A stretch of DNA of 64,000 nucleotides, from assembly GCF_001613165.1 (NCBI RefSeq), contig NZ_BDBV01000079.1:34697-98696 (forward strand), in the 5' to 3' direction. The translations under genes and the position numbers were made by a program. Each line of letters begins with the position of its first letter. Position 1 is the first letter of the stretch. A model generated the notes under the pieces. The model ran no database searches and had not been told where the DNA came from. It was given only the letters and a program-made list of their open reading frames with translations. Shown here piece after piece: positions 1-8,031 of this stretch. Origin of the DNA: Nocardia mexicana NBRC 108244. GTDB lineage: Bacteria > Actinomycetota > Actinomycetes > Mycobacteriales > Mycobacteriaceae.

Positions 1-135
1 TTGGGCCACCCGCGCGCGCAGCAGATCGTCGCCCAGCGCCAACTCGACACCGACCCGGTGTCCTCGGTCCCGCAGTTCGGTGTGAATCCGCTGCGTGAGA
101 CTGTTGAATGCGCTGGCGACCAGCAGGATGCGCAC
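1..135 (-). CDS. hypX: HypX/HoxX-like hydrogenase-maturation protein, N-terminal fragment
   Basis: Only the first 45 codons lie in the window; the gene runs off the left edge. It begins with GTG at 135, preceded by a GGAGG ribosome site read from 147-143. The protein starts VRILLVASAFNSLTQR and continues with a HTELRDRGHRV stretch. The FNSLTQR segment after a short hydrophobic strand is typical of HypX/HoxX, a formyltransferase-like plus enoyl-CoA-hydratase-like protein associated with [NiFe] hydrogenase maturation. The rest of the protein and any hydrogenase genes would lie to the left. A related formyltransferase-fold protein is the main alternative. Confidence 0.6.
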   Translation of the reverse strand, partial: MRILLVASAFNSLTQRIHTELRDRGHRVGVELALGDDLLRARVAQ

Positions 136-682
136 GGTGTTTCCTCCATCAGGCAGTACTGCTAGGCGAACCGGGCGGCCGGTTCGGGTCAAGAACGTCC
201 CCAACGAAACTAGCGGTGTGCCAATTGCGATGCATCTCGGGCACACGCGGAGTTACCAGAACGTGTTTCACCTCCCGGAGTCCGGATCCCGCGACCACAT
301 TCGCCGCCCCGATCACGAGGCGTGCGGATATCGCGACGAGCAGGAAGAACGCTGTCGGACAACAACTCTCGACACAGCGATGCCGTCTCGCCGTAACAGC
401 CCGCACACACGATCCCGGACCGCGACAGCGTGCCGCCGAGGTTGCCGACCGGGCGTGGCGGCCCGCGGTGCACCAACTCTTCCCGCACCCCTGGCATGCG
501 CTCGCACCCCTTGTAGGGGGCTGTAGTGAGTGCGGGAACAAGCAAGGGGTGCGGGACGGGCGGTTGCGGGAGGTGGGTCGGGAGGTGCGGCATCGGGCGG
601 GGGCGCGGAGATCCGGGGTGGTCGAGTCGGCGGGAATCGGTCGTGGCGGAATGGGGTCTTTCGGGTCGGGGTTGGCGGGGGA
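136..682. other. 547-bp intergenic region with a hairpin-rich repeat
   Basis: This gap lies between two divergent genes. I see no convincing protein-coding frame: the open frames across it lack plausible starts and resemble no family. Its notable content is the repeat element at 480-560 (listed separately), with a second copy near 10.5 kb. The last 100 bases before the oxidoreductase are very G-rich. Confidence 0.6.
480..560. repeat. Dispersed hairpin element, copy 1
   Basis: TCCCGCACCCC at 481-491 is perfectly complementary to GGGGTGCGGGA at 546-556. Between them lie a second CTCGCACCCC and a second GTGCGGGAA, so the element holds two CGCACCC and two GTGCGGG words in mirror arrangement. The same order and spacing recur at 10491-10572, where the words are kept and the spacers differ. 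That pattern points to a conserved folded or protein-binding element, not to copied coding sequence. Confidence 0.65.
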
Positions 683-1621
683 GTGAGCCTTGGAATCGCG
701 CTGTCGCCTGCCCCGCTCGATGCCTCCGAGAACGCCGTGGACGCGGCCGTCGCCGTCGGGAGGGAGATCTCCGCGGCCGGGCTGGGTTCGCTGTGGTTCG
801 GTCAGCTGTTCTCGCACGACACCGTGACGCTGTCGGCGGTGGTGGGGCACGAGGTTCCGGGGCTCGAGGTGGGGACGTCCGCGGTGCCGATCCCGGCGCG
901 GCACCCGCTGCTGATCGCGAGCGCGGCGCAGACCGCGCAGGCCGCGGCGCGGGGACGGTTCACGCTCGGACTGGGCCTGGGCGCGGCACAGTTCACCGAG
1001 CCGGTGTTCGGCGTCGGCTTCGATCGGCCGATCGCCCGGCTGCGCGAGTTCCTCACCGTGCTGAACGACGTATTCGACACGGGCACAACCGAATTCCGGG
1101 GTGAGACGGTGACCGCGGTGACCCCGATGCCCGCGACGGTGGCGGGCGCCGAGCCGCGGCCGCAGGTGCTGGTCGCCGCGATGGGGCCGCAGGCGCTACG
1201 TGCCACCGGCGAGCTGGCCGACGGCACCCTGCCGTTCCTCGTCGGTCCGCGCGCGCTGGGCGAGCACGTCGTGGCGCCGATCGTCCGGGCCGCCGAGCGG
1301 GCGGGTCGTGCCCGGCCGCGCATCGTCGCCCTGGTGCCCGGCGTCGTCACCGCCGATGTGGACCGGGCGCGCGAGGCGGCCGCGAAGGAGACCGCGTTCT
1401 ACGACGGCATCCCGTCCTACGCCCGGATGAGCGAGCTGTCCGGGGTGTCCCGGGCTGCCGACCTGGTGGTGATCGGTGACGAGGAGACCGTCGCGGCCCG
1501 CGTCGAGGAGTACTTCGCCGCCGGTGCGACGGATGTGGTGTTCTCCCAGACCGATCTGACCACCCCGGAGGATCAGCGCCGGACCTGGCGGCTGCTCGGC
1601 GAGCTGAACCGCGCTCGCTGA
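683..1621 (+). CDS. LLM-class F420-dependent oxidoreductase
   Basis: The 312-residue protein is a bacterial luciferase-like (TIM-barrel) oxidoreductase, a class that in actinobacteria commonly uses coenzyme F420. Family hallmarks are the early GLGSLWFGQLFSHD segment, GTSAVPIPARHPL, the RFTLGLGLGAAQF glycine-rich turn, VAAMGPQALR and the C-terminal ATDVVFSQ strand. GTG at 683 was chosen because similarity begins right there (VSLGIALSPAP); the frame is open further upstream but that part is low-complexity Gly/Arg. The substrate cannot be told. No F420 biosynthesis gene is nearby, and it appears to be a single-gene unit. Confidence 0.85.
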   Translation: MSLGIALSPAPLDASENAVDAAVAVGREISAAGLGSLWFGQLFSHDTVTLSAVVGHEVPGLEVGTSAVPIPARHPLLIASAAQTAQAAARGRFTLGLGLGAAQFTEPVFGVGFDRPIARLREFLTVLNDVFDTGTTEFRGETVTAVTPMPATVAGAEPRPQVLVAAMGPQALRATGELADGTLPFLVGPRALGEHVVAPIVRAAERAGRARPRIVALVPGVVTADVDRAREAAAKETAFYDGIPSYARMSELSGVSRAADLVVIGDEETVAARVEEYFAAGATDVVFSQTDLTTPEDQRRTWRLLGELNRAR

Positions 1622-1650
1622 GTGCCGTCACATCGGCTCGCTGACCCTCG

Positions 1651-2175
1651 TCAGATCAGGTTGTCCTCGCTGCAGGACGCGGGCGTGCGCCAGGTCGGCT
1701 CCGGGCGGGCGGCGTCGGAATCGAAGCGCCACTGCGAGATCGGCGCGGCGGCCTTCCAGAACGGCCTGCCGTCCCGCGCGCGGACTACCTGATACACGTC
1801 CTCGGTGCCGGGGATCAGCTGGCTGCCGACGCAGTAGTCGTTGTAGCTGGTGCCGGGCTGCCGGGCGCCGGGGCTGAACCGCCCGGCGGGGTCGGTGCGG
1901 GAGCCGGGCGCCGCGACGGTGTCGGGCCGATCGGTCGGCGGCCCGCCGAACCAGTACGCACCGAGATCGTCTGTGCCGCAGACATAATCGCGGCCACCCG
2001 CGACGACGGTCGTTCCCGTCGGGTGAGCGGCGCCGTCCCAGAGGCAGACCGCGGCGGGCCGGGTCCCCGAGGTCCTGACGTCCGCGTCGGCGACCCCGGC
2101 GCCGAGGCCCAGACCCCCTGCCGTCATCGCCGCGATCGCGGACAGGGTGAGGGTTACGCGAGGAACTCGTGCCAT
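1651..2175 (-). CDS. Secreted protein of unknown function
   Basis: The 174-residue protein begins MARVPRVTLTLSAIAAMTAGG, a Sec signal peptide with probable cleavage near GVADA. The mature part has four cysteines (AAVCLWD, YVCGTDD, NDYCVG, PASCSED), which suggests two disulfides outside the cell. I do not recognise the family. ATG at 2175 is preferred because an AAAGAGGCGAG ribosome site lies just upstream. A 30-bp near-perfect palindrome (2207-2236) sits where its promoter should be, so it is probably tightly regulated. Confidence 0.75.
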   Translation of the reverse strand: MARVPRVTLTLSAIAAMTAGGLGLGAGVADADVRTSGTRPAAVCLWDGAAHPTGTTVVAGGRDYVCGTDDLGAYWFGGPPTDRPDTVAAPGSRTDPAGRFSPGARQPGTSYNDYCVGSQLIPGTEDVYQVVRARDGRPFWKAAAPISQWRFDSDAARPEPTWRTPASCSEDNLI

Positions 2176-2206
2176 GGGACTCGCCTCTTTCTGCTCACCA
2201 TTGAGC

Positions 2207-2236
2207 ATCTACTATCTACGTACGTAAATAGTAGAT
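2207..2236. promoter_or_regulatory. 30-bp near-perfect palindrome, probable operator
   Basis: Fourteen of fifteen base pairs match around a centre between 2221 and 2222; the only mismatch is 2216 against 2227. The outer arms read ATCTACTAT / ATAGTAGAT and the core is TACGTACGTA. It is AT-rich in a GC-rich setting, has no loop and no T-run, so a protein-binding site fits better than a terminator. It lies 32 bp upstream of the secreted-protein start at 2175 and beyond the stop of the gene ending at 2269. Confidence 0.6.
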
Positions 2237-2268
2237 GGCCATCGTCCCTGCTCGCCATGTCGCGAACG

Positions 2269-3372
2269 TCACCGAGACATCCTCGGGGCCGGCTCCAGCA
2301 CGACCTTCCCGGCCTCGGGCGCCACGAACGGCAGGAGCCGCTCGGCCTCGGCCCGCACCGCGGCCTCGTCGTCGGCGGTCAGTGGGTGCCACGGCGTGAC
2401 GCGCAGCGTCGAACCCTCCAGATCCCAACGGCCGTGGACGAATCCGTCGACCAGGTACATCGGCACACCGGCCGAGGCCTCCTTGCTGATCCGGTTGCGG
2501 TCCTCGTCGCTGATGATCCGGCGGCGATCCTTGTGGCCGAGCAGCGCATTGTCGAAGGCGGGCAGGAACCGCACCGGCACCGGCAGATCCGGATCGGCGA
2601 GCGGGGCGTCCGGGAGGTCGAACAGCTCCCGGCCGGAATCATCGCGGAGCGACCGCAGCCGCGGCCGCAGGCGCTCCACCACCTCCGCCAGGCGGGTGAC
2701 GCCCGCCCAGGCCTGCACGTCGGCGACGCTCGCGGGGCCGAACGCCGCGAGATAGCGCAGCACCATCGTCTCCGGCTGCGGCAGGGATTCCATCGGTTCG
2801 CCGATCCACTCCTCGGCCAGGGCGACCGACACGTAGCGCGTCCGCCACCCGCCCCAGTCGCCCGAATCTCCCACGTGCACAAGCGGAATCATCAGCCCGA
2901 CGGATTGCGCGAGGCGTCCCGGATGCCGCTGCGGGAACCGCTCGGCCAGCAATCGGCCCAATTCGCGTCGGGTCGGGGTGGTCCCGGTCAGCAGTTCCCG
3001 GCCGGTCGCGGCGAGTTCGCCGAGATCCATGCCCGCGATCTCGTCGGAGAAGTAGGGCGCCCGCAGCATCGATTCGACGTACGGCTGCATCGTCGGGTGC
3101 AGCCAGCGGAAATCCGCGGCCGTGGACAGGTGCACGGTCCGGCGAATCATGGTGGAGCGCACCACCTTCCGGTCCCGCAGCAGGGATTCCAGCTCCTCGT
3201 GCCGGAATCCGGCGAGCCGCGCCCACAGGCCCACGTACGGCCAGTTCGGCTCCTGCCCCTGGACGGCCACCAGATGCCGGACCAGATCGACTGCGGGCAT
3301 CGAGACCCGTTCGGTCAGTAGCTGCCGCCGCAGCAGGGTCCGGTTCAGGGTGCGCAGCGAGAGTTCGGTCAT
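2269..3372 (-). CDS. AlkZ-like winged-helix DNA glycosylase family protein (HTH_42)
   Basis: The 367-residue protein belongs to the winged-helix family that includes AlkZ/YcaQ DNA glycosylases. It carries a QxQ motif (AVQGQEP, residues 38-40) at the position of the AlkZ catalytic QxQ, followed by VRSTMIRRTVHL and WLHP segments typical of the family. The C-terminal part (PVRFLPAFDNALLGHKDR and VDGFVHGRW) is also characteristic. Members unhook crosslinks or remove alkylated bases, or protect producers of DNA-damaging compounds. ATG at 3372 fits the family start. It is divergent from the deaminase gene at 3460. The substrate is unknown. Confidence 0.8.
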   Translation of the reverse strand: MTELSLRTLNRTLLRRQLLTERVSMPAVDLVRHLVAVQGQEPNWPYVGLWARLAGFRHEELESLLRDRKVVRSTMIRRTVHLSTAADFRWLHPTMQPYVESMLRAPYFSDEIAGMDLGELAATGRELLTGTTPTRRELGRLLAERFPQRHPGRLAQSVGLMIPLVHVGDSGDWGGWRTRYVSVALAEEWIGEPMESLPQPETMVLRYLAAFGPASVADVQAWAGVTRLAEVVERLRPRLRSLRDDSGRELFDLPDAPLADPDLPVPVRFLPAFDNALLGHKDRRRIISDEDRNRISKEASAGVPMYLVDGFVHGRWDLEGSTLRVTPWHPLTADDEAAVRAEAERLLPFVAPEAGKVVLEPAPRMSR

Positions 3373-3459
3373 GAGCCCATCCTGACCGGCATATAGGACA
3401 GATTCGGTCCTACGTATCGATGTGCGACGAATTCCGGGACGGTGGGCGATCATGGAGAC

Positions 3460-4500
3460 ATGCCCAGTGATCTAGCGGAGTTCGTGCGCGGCCTGCCCAA
3501 GGCGGAACTGCACCTGCACCTGGAGGGCACGCTGGAACCGGAGTTGAAGTTCCGGCTGGCCCGCCGCAACGGCATCGAATTGCCGGAACACACGGTGGAG
3601 GAGGTGCGGCAGACCTACGACTTCCACGACCTCACCTCCTTCCTGCAGGTCTACTACCCGGCCATGCGGGTCCTGCAGCAGGCGCCGGACTTTCACGATC
3701 TGGCCTACGAGTACCTGCGCCGGGCCCACGCCCAGGGCGTGCGCCACGTGGAGATGTTCTTCGACCCGCAGGCCCACACCGGCCGCGGTGTGCCCTTCGG
3801 CACCGTGATCGGCGGGTACCGCTCGGCGATCGTGCGCGCCCGCCGCGAGTTCGGGATCTCCGCCGAGCTCATTCTGTGCTTCCTGCGCGACTATTCGGCC
3901 GAGTACGCGATGGCGACGCTGCTGGAGGCGCTGCCGTACCGCGACTGGATCATCGGCGTCGGCCTCGATTCCGACGAGCGCGGCAATCCGCCGAGCAAGT
4001 TCGCGGCCGTCTTCGACCGCGCCCGCCGCGAGGGCTTCCTGCTGACCATGCACTGCGATATCGACCAGCAGAACTCGGTCGAGCACATCCGTCAGGCGCT
4101 GGAGGACATCGGCGTCGACCGCCTCGACCACGGCACCAATATCGTCGAGGACGACCGGCTGGTCGAGTTGGCCGAGTCCCGGGGCGTCGCGTTCACCTGC
4201 TGCCCGGTCTCCAACTCCTTCGTCACCACGCAGATGAAGGCGGCCGAGATCACCGGTCTGCTGGAGCGCGGCCTGCTCGTCACCGTGAACAGCGACGACC
4301 CCGCCTACTTCGGCGCCTACGCCGCCGACAACTACCTGGCGCTGGCCGAGCACGCCGGGCTCACCACCGACCGCCTGGCGGAACTGGCGCGAAATTCCTT
4401 CCGGGCCTCGTGGATTACGGAGACGCGGCGGGACGGATACCTGGCCGAGATCGACGCGTATGTCGCGGGTACGGCCCGGATTGATTCTGTGCCAGGGTGA
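3460..4500 (+). CDS. add: Adenine/adenosine deaminase family protein
   Basis: The 346-residue protein is a zinc-dependent amidohydrolase of the adenosine deaminase superfamily. The metal-binding HLHLEG motif is at residues 18-23, followed by MHCDIDQQ, DHGTNI, CPVSN and NSDDPAYFG with the catalytic and metal-binding Asp residues. The segment FFDPQAHTGRGVPF and the NSDDPAYFGAY form resemble the adenine deaminase (AAH1-like) branch more than classical adenosine deaminase, so adenine may be the real substrate in purine salvage. The start is ambiguous: ATG at 3460 has GGAG only two bases upstream, and GTG at 3442 is possible. Confidence 0.87.
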   Translation: MPSDLAEFVRGLPKAELHLHLEGTLEPELKFRLARRNGIELPEHTVEEVRQTYDFHDLTSFLQVYYPAMRVLQQAPDFHDLAYEYLRRAHAQGVRHVEMFFDPQAHTGRGVPFGTVIGGYRSAIVRARREFGISAELILCFLRDYSAEYAMATLLEALPYRDWIIGVGLDSDERGNPPSKFAAVFDRARREGFLLTMHCDIDQQNSVEHIRQALEDIGVDRLDHGTNIVEDDRLVELAESRGVAFTCCPVSNSFVTTQMKAAEITGLLERGLLVTVNSDDPAYFGAYAADNYLALAEHAGLTTDRLAELARNSFRASWITETRRDGYLAEIDAYVAGTARIDSVPG

Positions 4501-4529
4501 TTCCCGCAGCGTCGGTTCGTCCGGGCGGG

Positions 4530-5702
4530 CTACGGACGGCCCGGCGGGAGAATCCGGCGCACGAACGGTATCGAGTCCGCGAGGGACGGCTGCAGGGTGC
4601 CGCTGTGATCGGCCGGGTACGTGCGCAGGGTGAGGGCCTGGTTGTTCGCCCGCATCAGCCCCGCGACGGCGAGGGTGCCGGGTGCGGGGGACTGCGTGTC
4701 GAACCAGCCCTGCCCGATGAACACCGGCCGGTCGTAGCCGGTGACCGGAATCCCCATGTGCTCGTTCAGCAGCCTGGGCGCATCGGGTAGGGCGGCCAAG
4801 GGTTTCGCGAACATGTCTCCGAGAACGACAGGCGCCGCGGCGAATTCGGCGGCCAGCTCGGACTCGCAGACCTGCTCGGCATGGTTCACCCAGAAGCGGC
4901 CCGCATCGGTCAGGTAGGAGTCGATGTCCAACTGCGGGAAGGAGGTTCGCAGACCGGACAGCGAATACAGCGCGAGGGCCGTGGTATCCGCCGGGACCGG
5001 CACCGGCGGGACGTGCGGCCCCAGCGCCAGCACCGCGTTCTCCAGCAGGCCCGGCACGCCGGTGGCGACGGCGCCGCGGTAGTCGGTCTCGGTGCCGCGG
5101 CGGGTGGCCTCGCGGGCCGCCCACAGGGCCGCGGCGCCGCCCTGCGACTGGCCGACCACGACCCAGCGGTTCGACAGCACGCCGGGGAACGCCCGCACCG
5201 CCGCGGTGGCGGCGTCGACGACGCTGTGGGCCGCGACGAGCCCGTTGTCCTTCGGGTGTGGGCCGGGCGTGCCCAGGCCCACGTAATCGGTGGCGACGAT
5301 CGCGTACCCCTGGCGCAGCCAGGCGTCGAGGTAGCCCCAATCCCGTTCGCGCAGAGCGGGTCCCGCGATGCTGTAGGCGCAGTGGTCGGCGAGGCCGACG
5401 GTGCCGTGCGCCCAGACGACCATCGGCCATCCGCCGGCGGGCGGCTCCCCGGGCGGGAGGTACACGGCGGCGCTGTTCAGCGCGGGCCGCTCACCCGCAC
5501 CCGTGGACCAGTGCACCAGGCGCCGGGCGTCACCGGATCCGGGCAGCGTGGCCTCCGGCGCGAGCTCCGTGACCGATACCAATTGCCCTGGGCTGCCGGA
5601 TGTCTCGGCGGTGGCGACCGGTGCGGCCGCCAGCGTCGCGAGGACCGCGGTCAGTGCGGACACACAGAGTGCGACGAGTGCGCGAAGGTGCGTCGGGGCC
5701 AC
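4530..5702 (-). CDS. Secreted lipase, alpha/beta hydrolase fold
   Basis: The protein (about 390 residues from GTG 5702) has a Sec signal (LRALVALCVSALTAVLATLA, ending APVATA) and matches the secretory lipase type: VVWAHGTVG oxyanion segment, GYAIVATDYVGLGTPGPHP, the nucleophile elbow GQSQGG, an acid in IGQGWFD and a late His in YPADHSG. It would hydrolyse acyl esters outside the cell. The start is uncertain: the frame is open back to an ATG at 5837, inside the end of the upstream gene. GTG at 5702 puts the signal peptide at the N-terminus. It follows another secreted-protein gene on the same strand. Confidence 0.82.
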   Translation of the reverse strand: MAPTHLRALVALCVSALTAVLATLAAAPVATAETSGSPGQLVSVTELAPEATLPGSGDARRLVHWSTGAGERPALNSAAVYLPPGEPPAGGWPMVVWAHGTVGLADHCAYSIAGPALRERDWGYLDAWLRQGYAIVATDYVGLGTPGPHPKDNGLVAAHSVVDAATAAVRAFPGVLSNRWVVVGQSQGGAAALWAAREATRRGTETDYRGAVATGVPGLLENAVLALGPHVPPVPVPADTTALALYSLSGLRTSFPQLDIDSYLTDAGRFWVNHAEQVCESELAAEFAAAPVVLGDMFAKPLAALPDAPRLLNEHMGIPVTGYDRPVFIGQGWFDTQSPAPGTLAVAGLMRANNQALTLRTYPADHSGTLQPSLADSIPFVRRILPPGRP

Positions 5703-5775
5703 CTCGAACAGGGTAGCCGCCGCATACTCGCGCGAAGGCGCCCGACCCGAGGGCCGGGCGCCGCTGTCGGGCGTA

Positions 5776-6399
5776 TCAGTTGTAGACGGCGCCGAAGGAC
5801 GGAACCGAGACGGTGCCCAATTGATACTGGTAGCCATCGGGATTCGCGTCGCTCACCGGCACGGACCAGCGGTGCCACAGCGTGCCGTAGACCGCGGCCA
5901 CGACCGGGCCGGGGCCGGGATCCAGGACCGCGGTGCGGATGGTGGTGTCCACGGGAACGTCGTTGTGCTCGATGAGCACATTGGTTCCGCTGCGGAAGTT
6001 GGCGAGGTTGATCCACACCACCTCGAGTTTCGCGCCGCTCTGATTCGGCGCGATGGTGCCGGGTCCGCCGAAGAACCCGAACCGGAATCCGTCCAGGCCC
6101 AGCGCGATTCCCGAACCGTAGACGCCGGGCCCGCCGCCGCGGCCGATATCGGACTGCGCCGGAATCTGGAACGGCTGTGCGGGCAGTGCCACGTCGACGG
6201 CGCCCGGTGACGAGGCGATCAAGCGGTCCACGGCCTGTTCGGCGGCGGGGTTGCCGGCGGCGGCGGTCCGCAGGTGCTGCACGGCGCTCGTCCACTCGAG
6301 CGCCGGATCCGCGGCGGCGGGGCCACTCGCCAGACCGGCCATGACCAGCCCGGCGGCGGCCGTCACGGCCAAACGGTGGGTGAAGCGGGATCTACGCAT
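5776..6399 (-). CDS. Secreted protein of unknown function
   Basis: The 207-residue protein starts MRRSRFTHRLAVTAAAGLVMAG and has a Sec signal ending near GPAAADP. The mature part begins with a short helical Ala-rich region and continues with beta-rich segments (GFRFGFFGGPG, VWINLANFRSGTN, AAVYGTLWHRWSVP). It has no cysteines. I do not recognise the family. ATG at 6399 has a GGAGATTCG ribosome site. The lipase gene follows on the same strand after about 70 bp, so the two may be co-transcribed. Confidence 0.75.
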   Translation of the reverse strand: MRRSRFTHRLAVTAAAGLVMAGLASGPAAADPALEWTSAVQHLRTAAAGNPAAEQAVDRLIASSPGAVDVALPAQPFQIPAQSDIGRGGGPGVYGSGIALGLDGFRFGFFGGPGTIAPNQSGAKLEVVWINLANFRSGTNVLIEHNDVPVDTTIRTAVLDPGPGPVVAAVYGTLWHRWSVPVSDANPDGYQYQLGTVSVPSFGAVYN

Positions 6400-6564
6400 A
6401 ATCGAATCTCCTCGGATTGTGCTGTACCGCATGGATATCGGATGCGGCGCGGACGGAGTGCGATGCGAACGCGCCGACCCCATCCGTGCCTCGGCATACC
6501 CGATTCACGCATACAAGCACCTCTCCGCCCGCTTTGGTCACCGACTCGCCGTGGACCCGGCAGG

Positions 6565-6584
6565 TAGTGCACGGTTGTGCACTA
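6565..6584. promoter_or_regulatory. Operator-like inverted repeat, copy 1
   Basis: TAGTGCAC (6565-6572) and GTGCACTA (6577-6584) are perfect inverted arms around the 4-bp spacer GGTT. This geometry is typical of TetR-family operators. It lies about 180 bp upstream of the secreted-protein gene starting at 6399 and 14 bp beyond the stop of the small gene ending at 6599. A second, slightly degenerate copy is at 6953-6972. Confidence 0.55.
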
Positions 6585-6598
6585 GGGAGATAGCGTTA

Positions 6599-6928
6599 TC
6601 AGATGCGTCTGCCGACCGCGTACTCGACGCGCGAATAAGCCTCGGCCACCCGGCTTCTCACATCGCGGGGCCGTCCGCCGCGGCGCCGGTCGGTCCGTGC
6701 GCGCAGTGCGCCCAGGGCCAGTGCCGCGATCTCTTCGTTCAGTTCGCGCAGCTCCCCTTCGACATCCACCGCCGCCCGGCGCGCCGAGCGATTCGCCCGC
6801 CGGAGGCGAACCGCCGTGGCCGCCTTCACCTCACGCGCGAATTCCGAGGCCCAATCCACCTCCTCGGCCACCGCCCGCGAGCAGCGACGCGTCAGATCCG
6901 ACCAGACCTCGGTCCCCTGTCGACTCAT
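6599..6928 (-). CDS. Small Arg/Glu-rich helical protein, unknown
   Basis: The 109-residue protein begins MSRQGTEVWSDLTRRCSRAV and is almost entirely helical by composition, rich in Ala, Arg and Glu (AVRLRRANRSARRAA, GELRELNEEIAALALGALRAR), without signal peptide or membrane segment. GC-rich third positions support real coding. ATG at 6928 has GGAG seven bases upstream; the open frame reaches 6976 but that part covers the operator-like repeat and lacks coding bias. The gene is bracketed by two copies of the same TAGTGCAC inverted repeat. No known domain was recognised. Confidence 0.55.
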   Translation of the reverse strand: MSRQGTEVWSDLTRRCSRAVAEEVDWASEFAREVKAATAVRLRRANRSARRAAVDVEGELRELNEEIAALALGALRARTDRRRGGRPRDVRSRVAEAYSRVEYAVGRRI

Positions 6929-6952
6929 CTCCACGCTCCAGTCGATCGAAAT

Positions 6953-6972
6953 TAGTGCACGACTGTTCACTG
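6953..6972. promoter_or_regulatory. Operator-like inverted repeat, copy 2
   Basis: TAGTGCAC (6953-6960), spacer GACT, then GTTCACTG (6965-6972): the same arm and 4-bp spacer as 6565-6584, with two mismatches in the right arm. It lies in the divergent promoter region between the small gene starting at 6928 and the esterase gene starting at 7096. Confidence 0.5.
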
Positions 6973-7095
6973 ACATTGCAAAGAGTATCCGTACTTCCGG
7001 TCACAGGCAATGGCCGACCGTGCCGATGATTGCGGAGTGGACGAGCGGGTAGCCGCAGACCGTGGCCGCGGCGCCGCAGCCAGGAAGGAGGGGCT

Positions 7096-8031
7096 ATGAC
7101 GTCATGGCGTGCACGGGCGATGATCGCGCGAATGCGGTTGCGGCGGAACAAGCGCTTCTATGCCGAGCCCGCCGTCATGCGCGAACGATTGCCGGAGCAC
7201 CAGGCGCCCGAGCGCTCCCGCCCGCCTCGGCGCGTGACCGATTCGTACGAGGTCACCAGGCGCGTGATCGATGATCACCACCTCTACACCCTCGCGCCCG
7301 TGGGCGGCCCCACGTCGCCGTGGCACATCTTCCACATGCACGGCGGCGGTTTCGTCGAGGCGCCCGAGGCGCACCACTGGCGTTTCGCGGCCAGGATGGT
7401 CGACCGGGTCGGGTGTACCTACTCGATGCCGATGTACCCGTTGGCACCCGAACACGACCACCGATCCACCATCCCGATGATCGAGCAGGCGTACACCGAG
7501 GTCACCGGCGATGTCGAACCTCGGAACCGGATCGTGTTCGGGGATTCGGCCGGTGGCACCCTCGCGCTCACCCTGGCCCGCCACCTGCGCGAGCGCGGAC
7601 AGCCGCAACCGGCGGCCCTCGCACTGTTCTCCCCGTGGATCGATCTGGCCACCGACGACCCGCTCTCGCTGACCCTCGACGACCGCGACCCGGAACTCGG
7701 TGTGACGGGCCTGAAACAGGCGGGGCGGTGGTACGCGGGCGAACGCGCGCTCGACGATCCGGAGGTCAGCCCGGCCTTCGCCGACCTCTCCGGGCTCGCC
7801 CCGGCCGTCGTCTTCATCGGCCATCGCGACATCCTGCTCCCCGACGCCCGGCGCATCAAGGAACTCGGCGATATCGCCGGTATGCCCGTCGAACTGCACG
7901 AATATCCCGCCATGCCGCACAACTGGATCATGAAGAACATCCCCGAGGCCCGCCGTGCCGTCGACGAACTACTGGACTTCCTGCACACCGTGGAGAAGGG
8001 AGCCGACCATGATCGTCAGAACCACCGATGA
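7096..8031 (+). CDS. HSL-family alpha/beta hydrolase (esterase)
   Basis: The 311-residue cytoplasmic protein carries the hormone-sensitive-lipase signature: oxyanion-hole HMHGGGF, nucleophile elbow FGDSAGG, catalytic Asp in GHRDILLPD and His in MPHNW. Such enzymes hydrolyse short-chain esters or acetylated metabolites. ATG at 7096 follows a strong AAGGAGG site. Its 3' end overlaps the ectoine-synthase-like gene by 23 bp in another frame, so translational coupling is likely and the two may act on the same pathway. Confidence 0.88.
   Translation: MTSWRARAMIARMRLRRNKRFYAEPAVMRERLPEHQAPERSRPPRRVTDSYEVTRRVIDDHHLYTLAPVGGPTSPWHIFHMHGGGFVEAPEAHHWRFAARMVDRVGCTYSMPMYPLAPEHDHRSTIPMIEQAYTEVTGDVEPRNRIVFGDSAGGTLALTLARHLRERGQPQPAALALFSPWIDLATDDPLSLTLDDRDPELGVTGLKQAGRWYAGERALDDPEVSPAFADLSGLAPAVVFIGHRDILLPDARRIKELGDIAGMPVELHEYPAMPHNWIMKNIPEARRAVDELLDFLHTVEKGADHDRQNHR

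Noticed and set aside
2023..3321. Long open frame on the + strand opposite the AlkZ-like gene
   Set aside because: It resembles no protein family, is rich in Arg/His/Gln as antisense frames of GC-rich genes are, and lies wholly over real minus-strand genes.
3472..5430. 652-codon open frame on the minus strand
   Set aside because: It runs antisense to the deaminase and then in a second frame of the lipase; both have clear catalytic motifs, and this frame has none.
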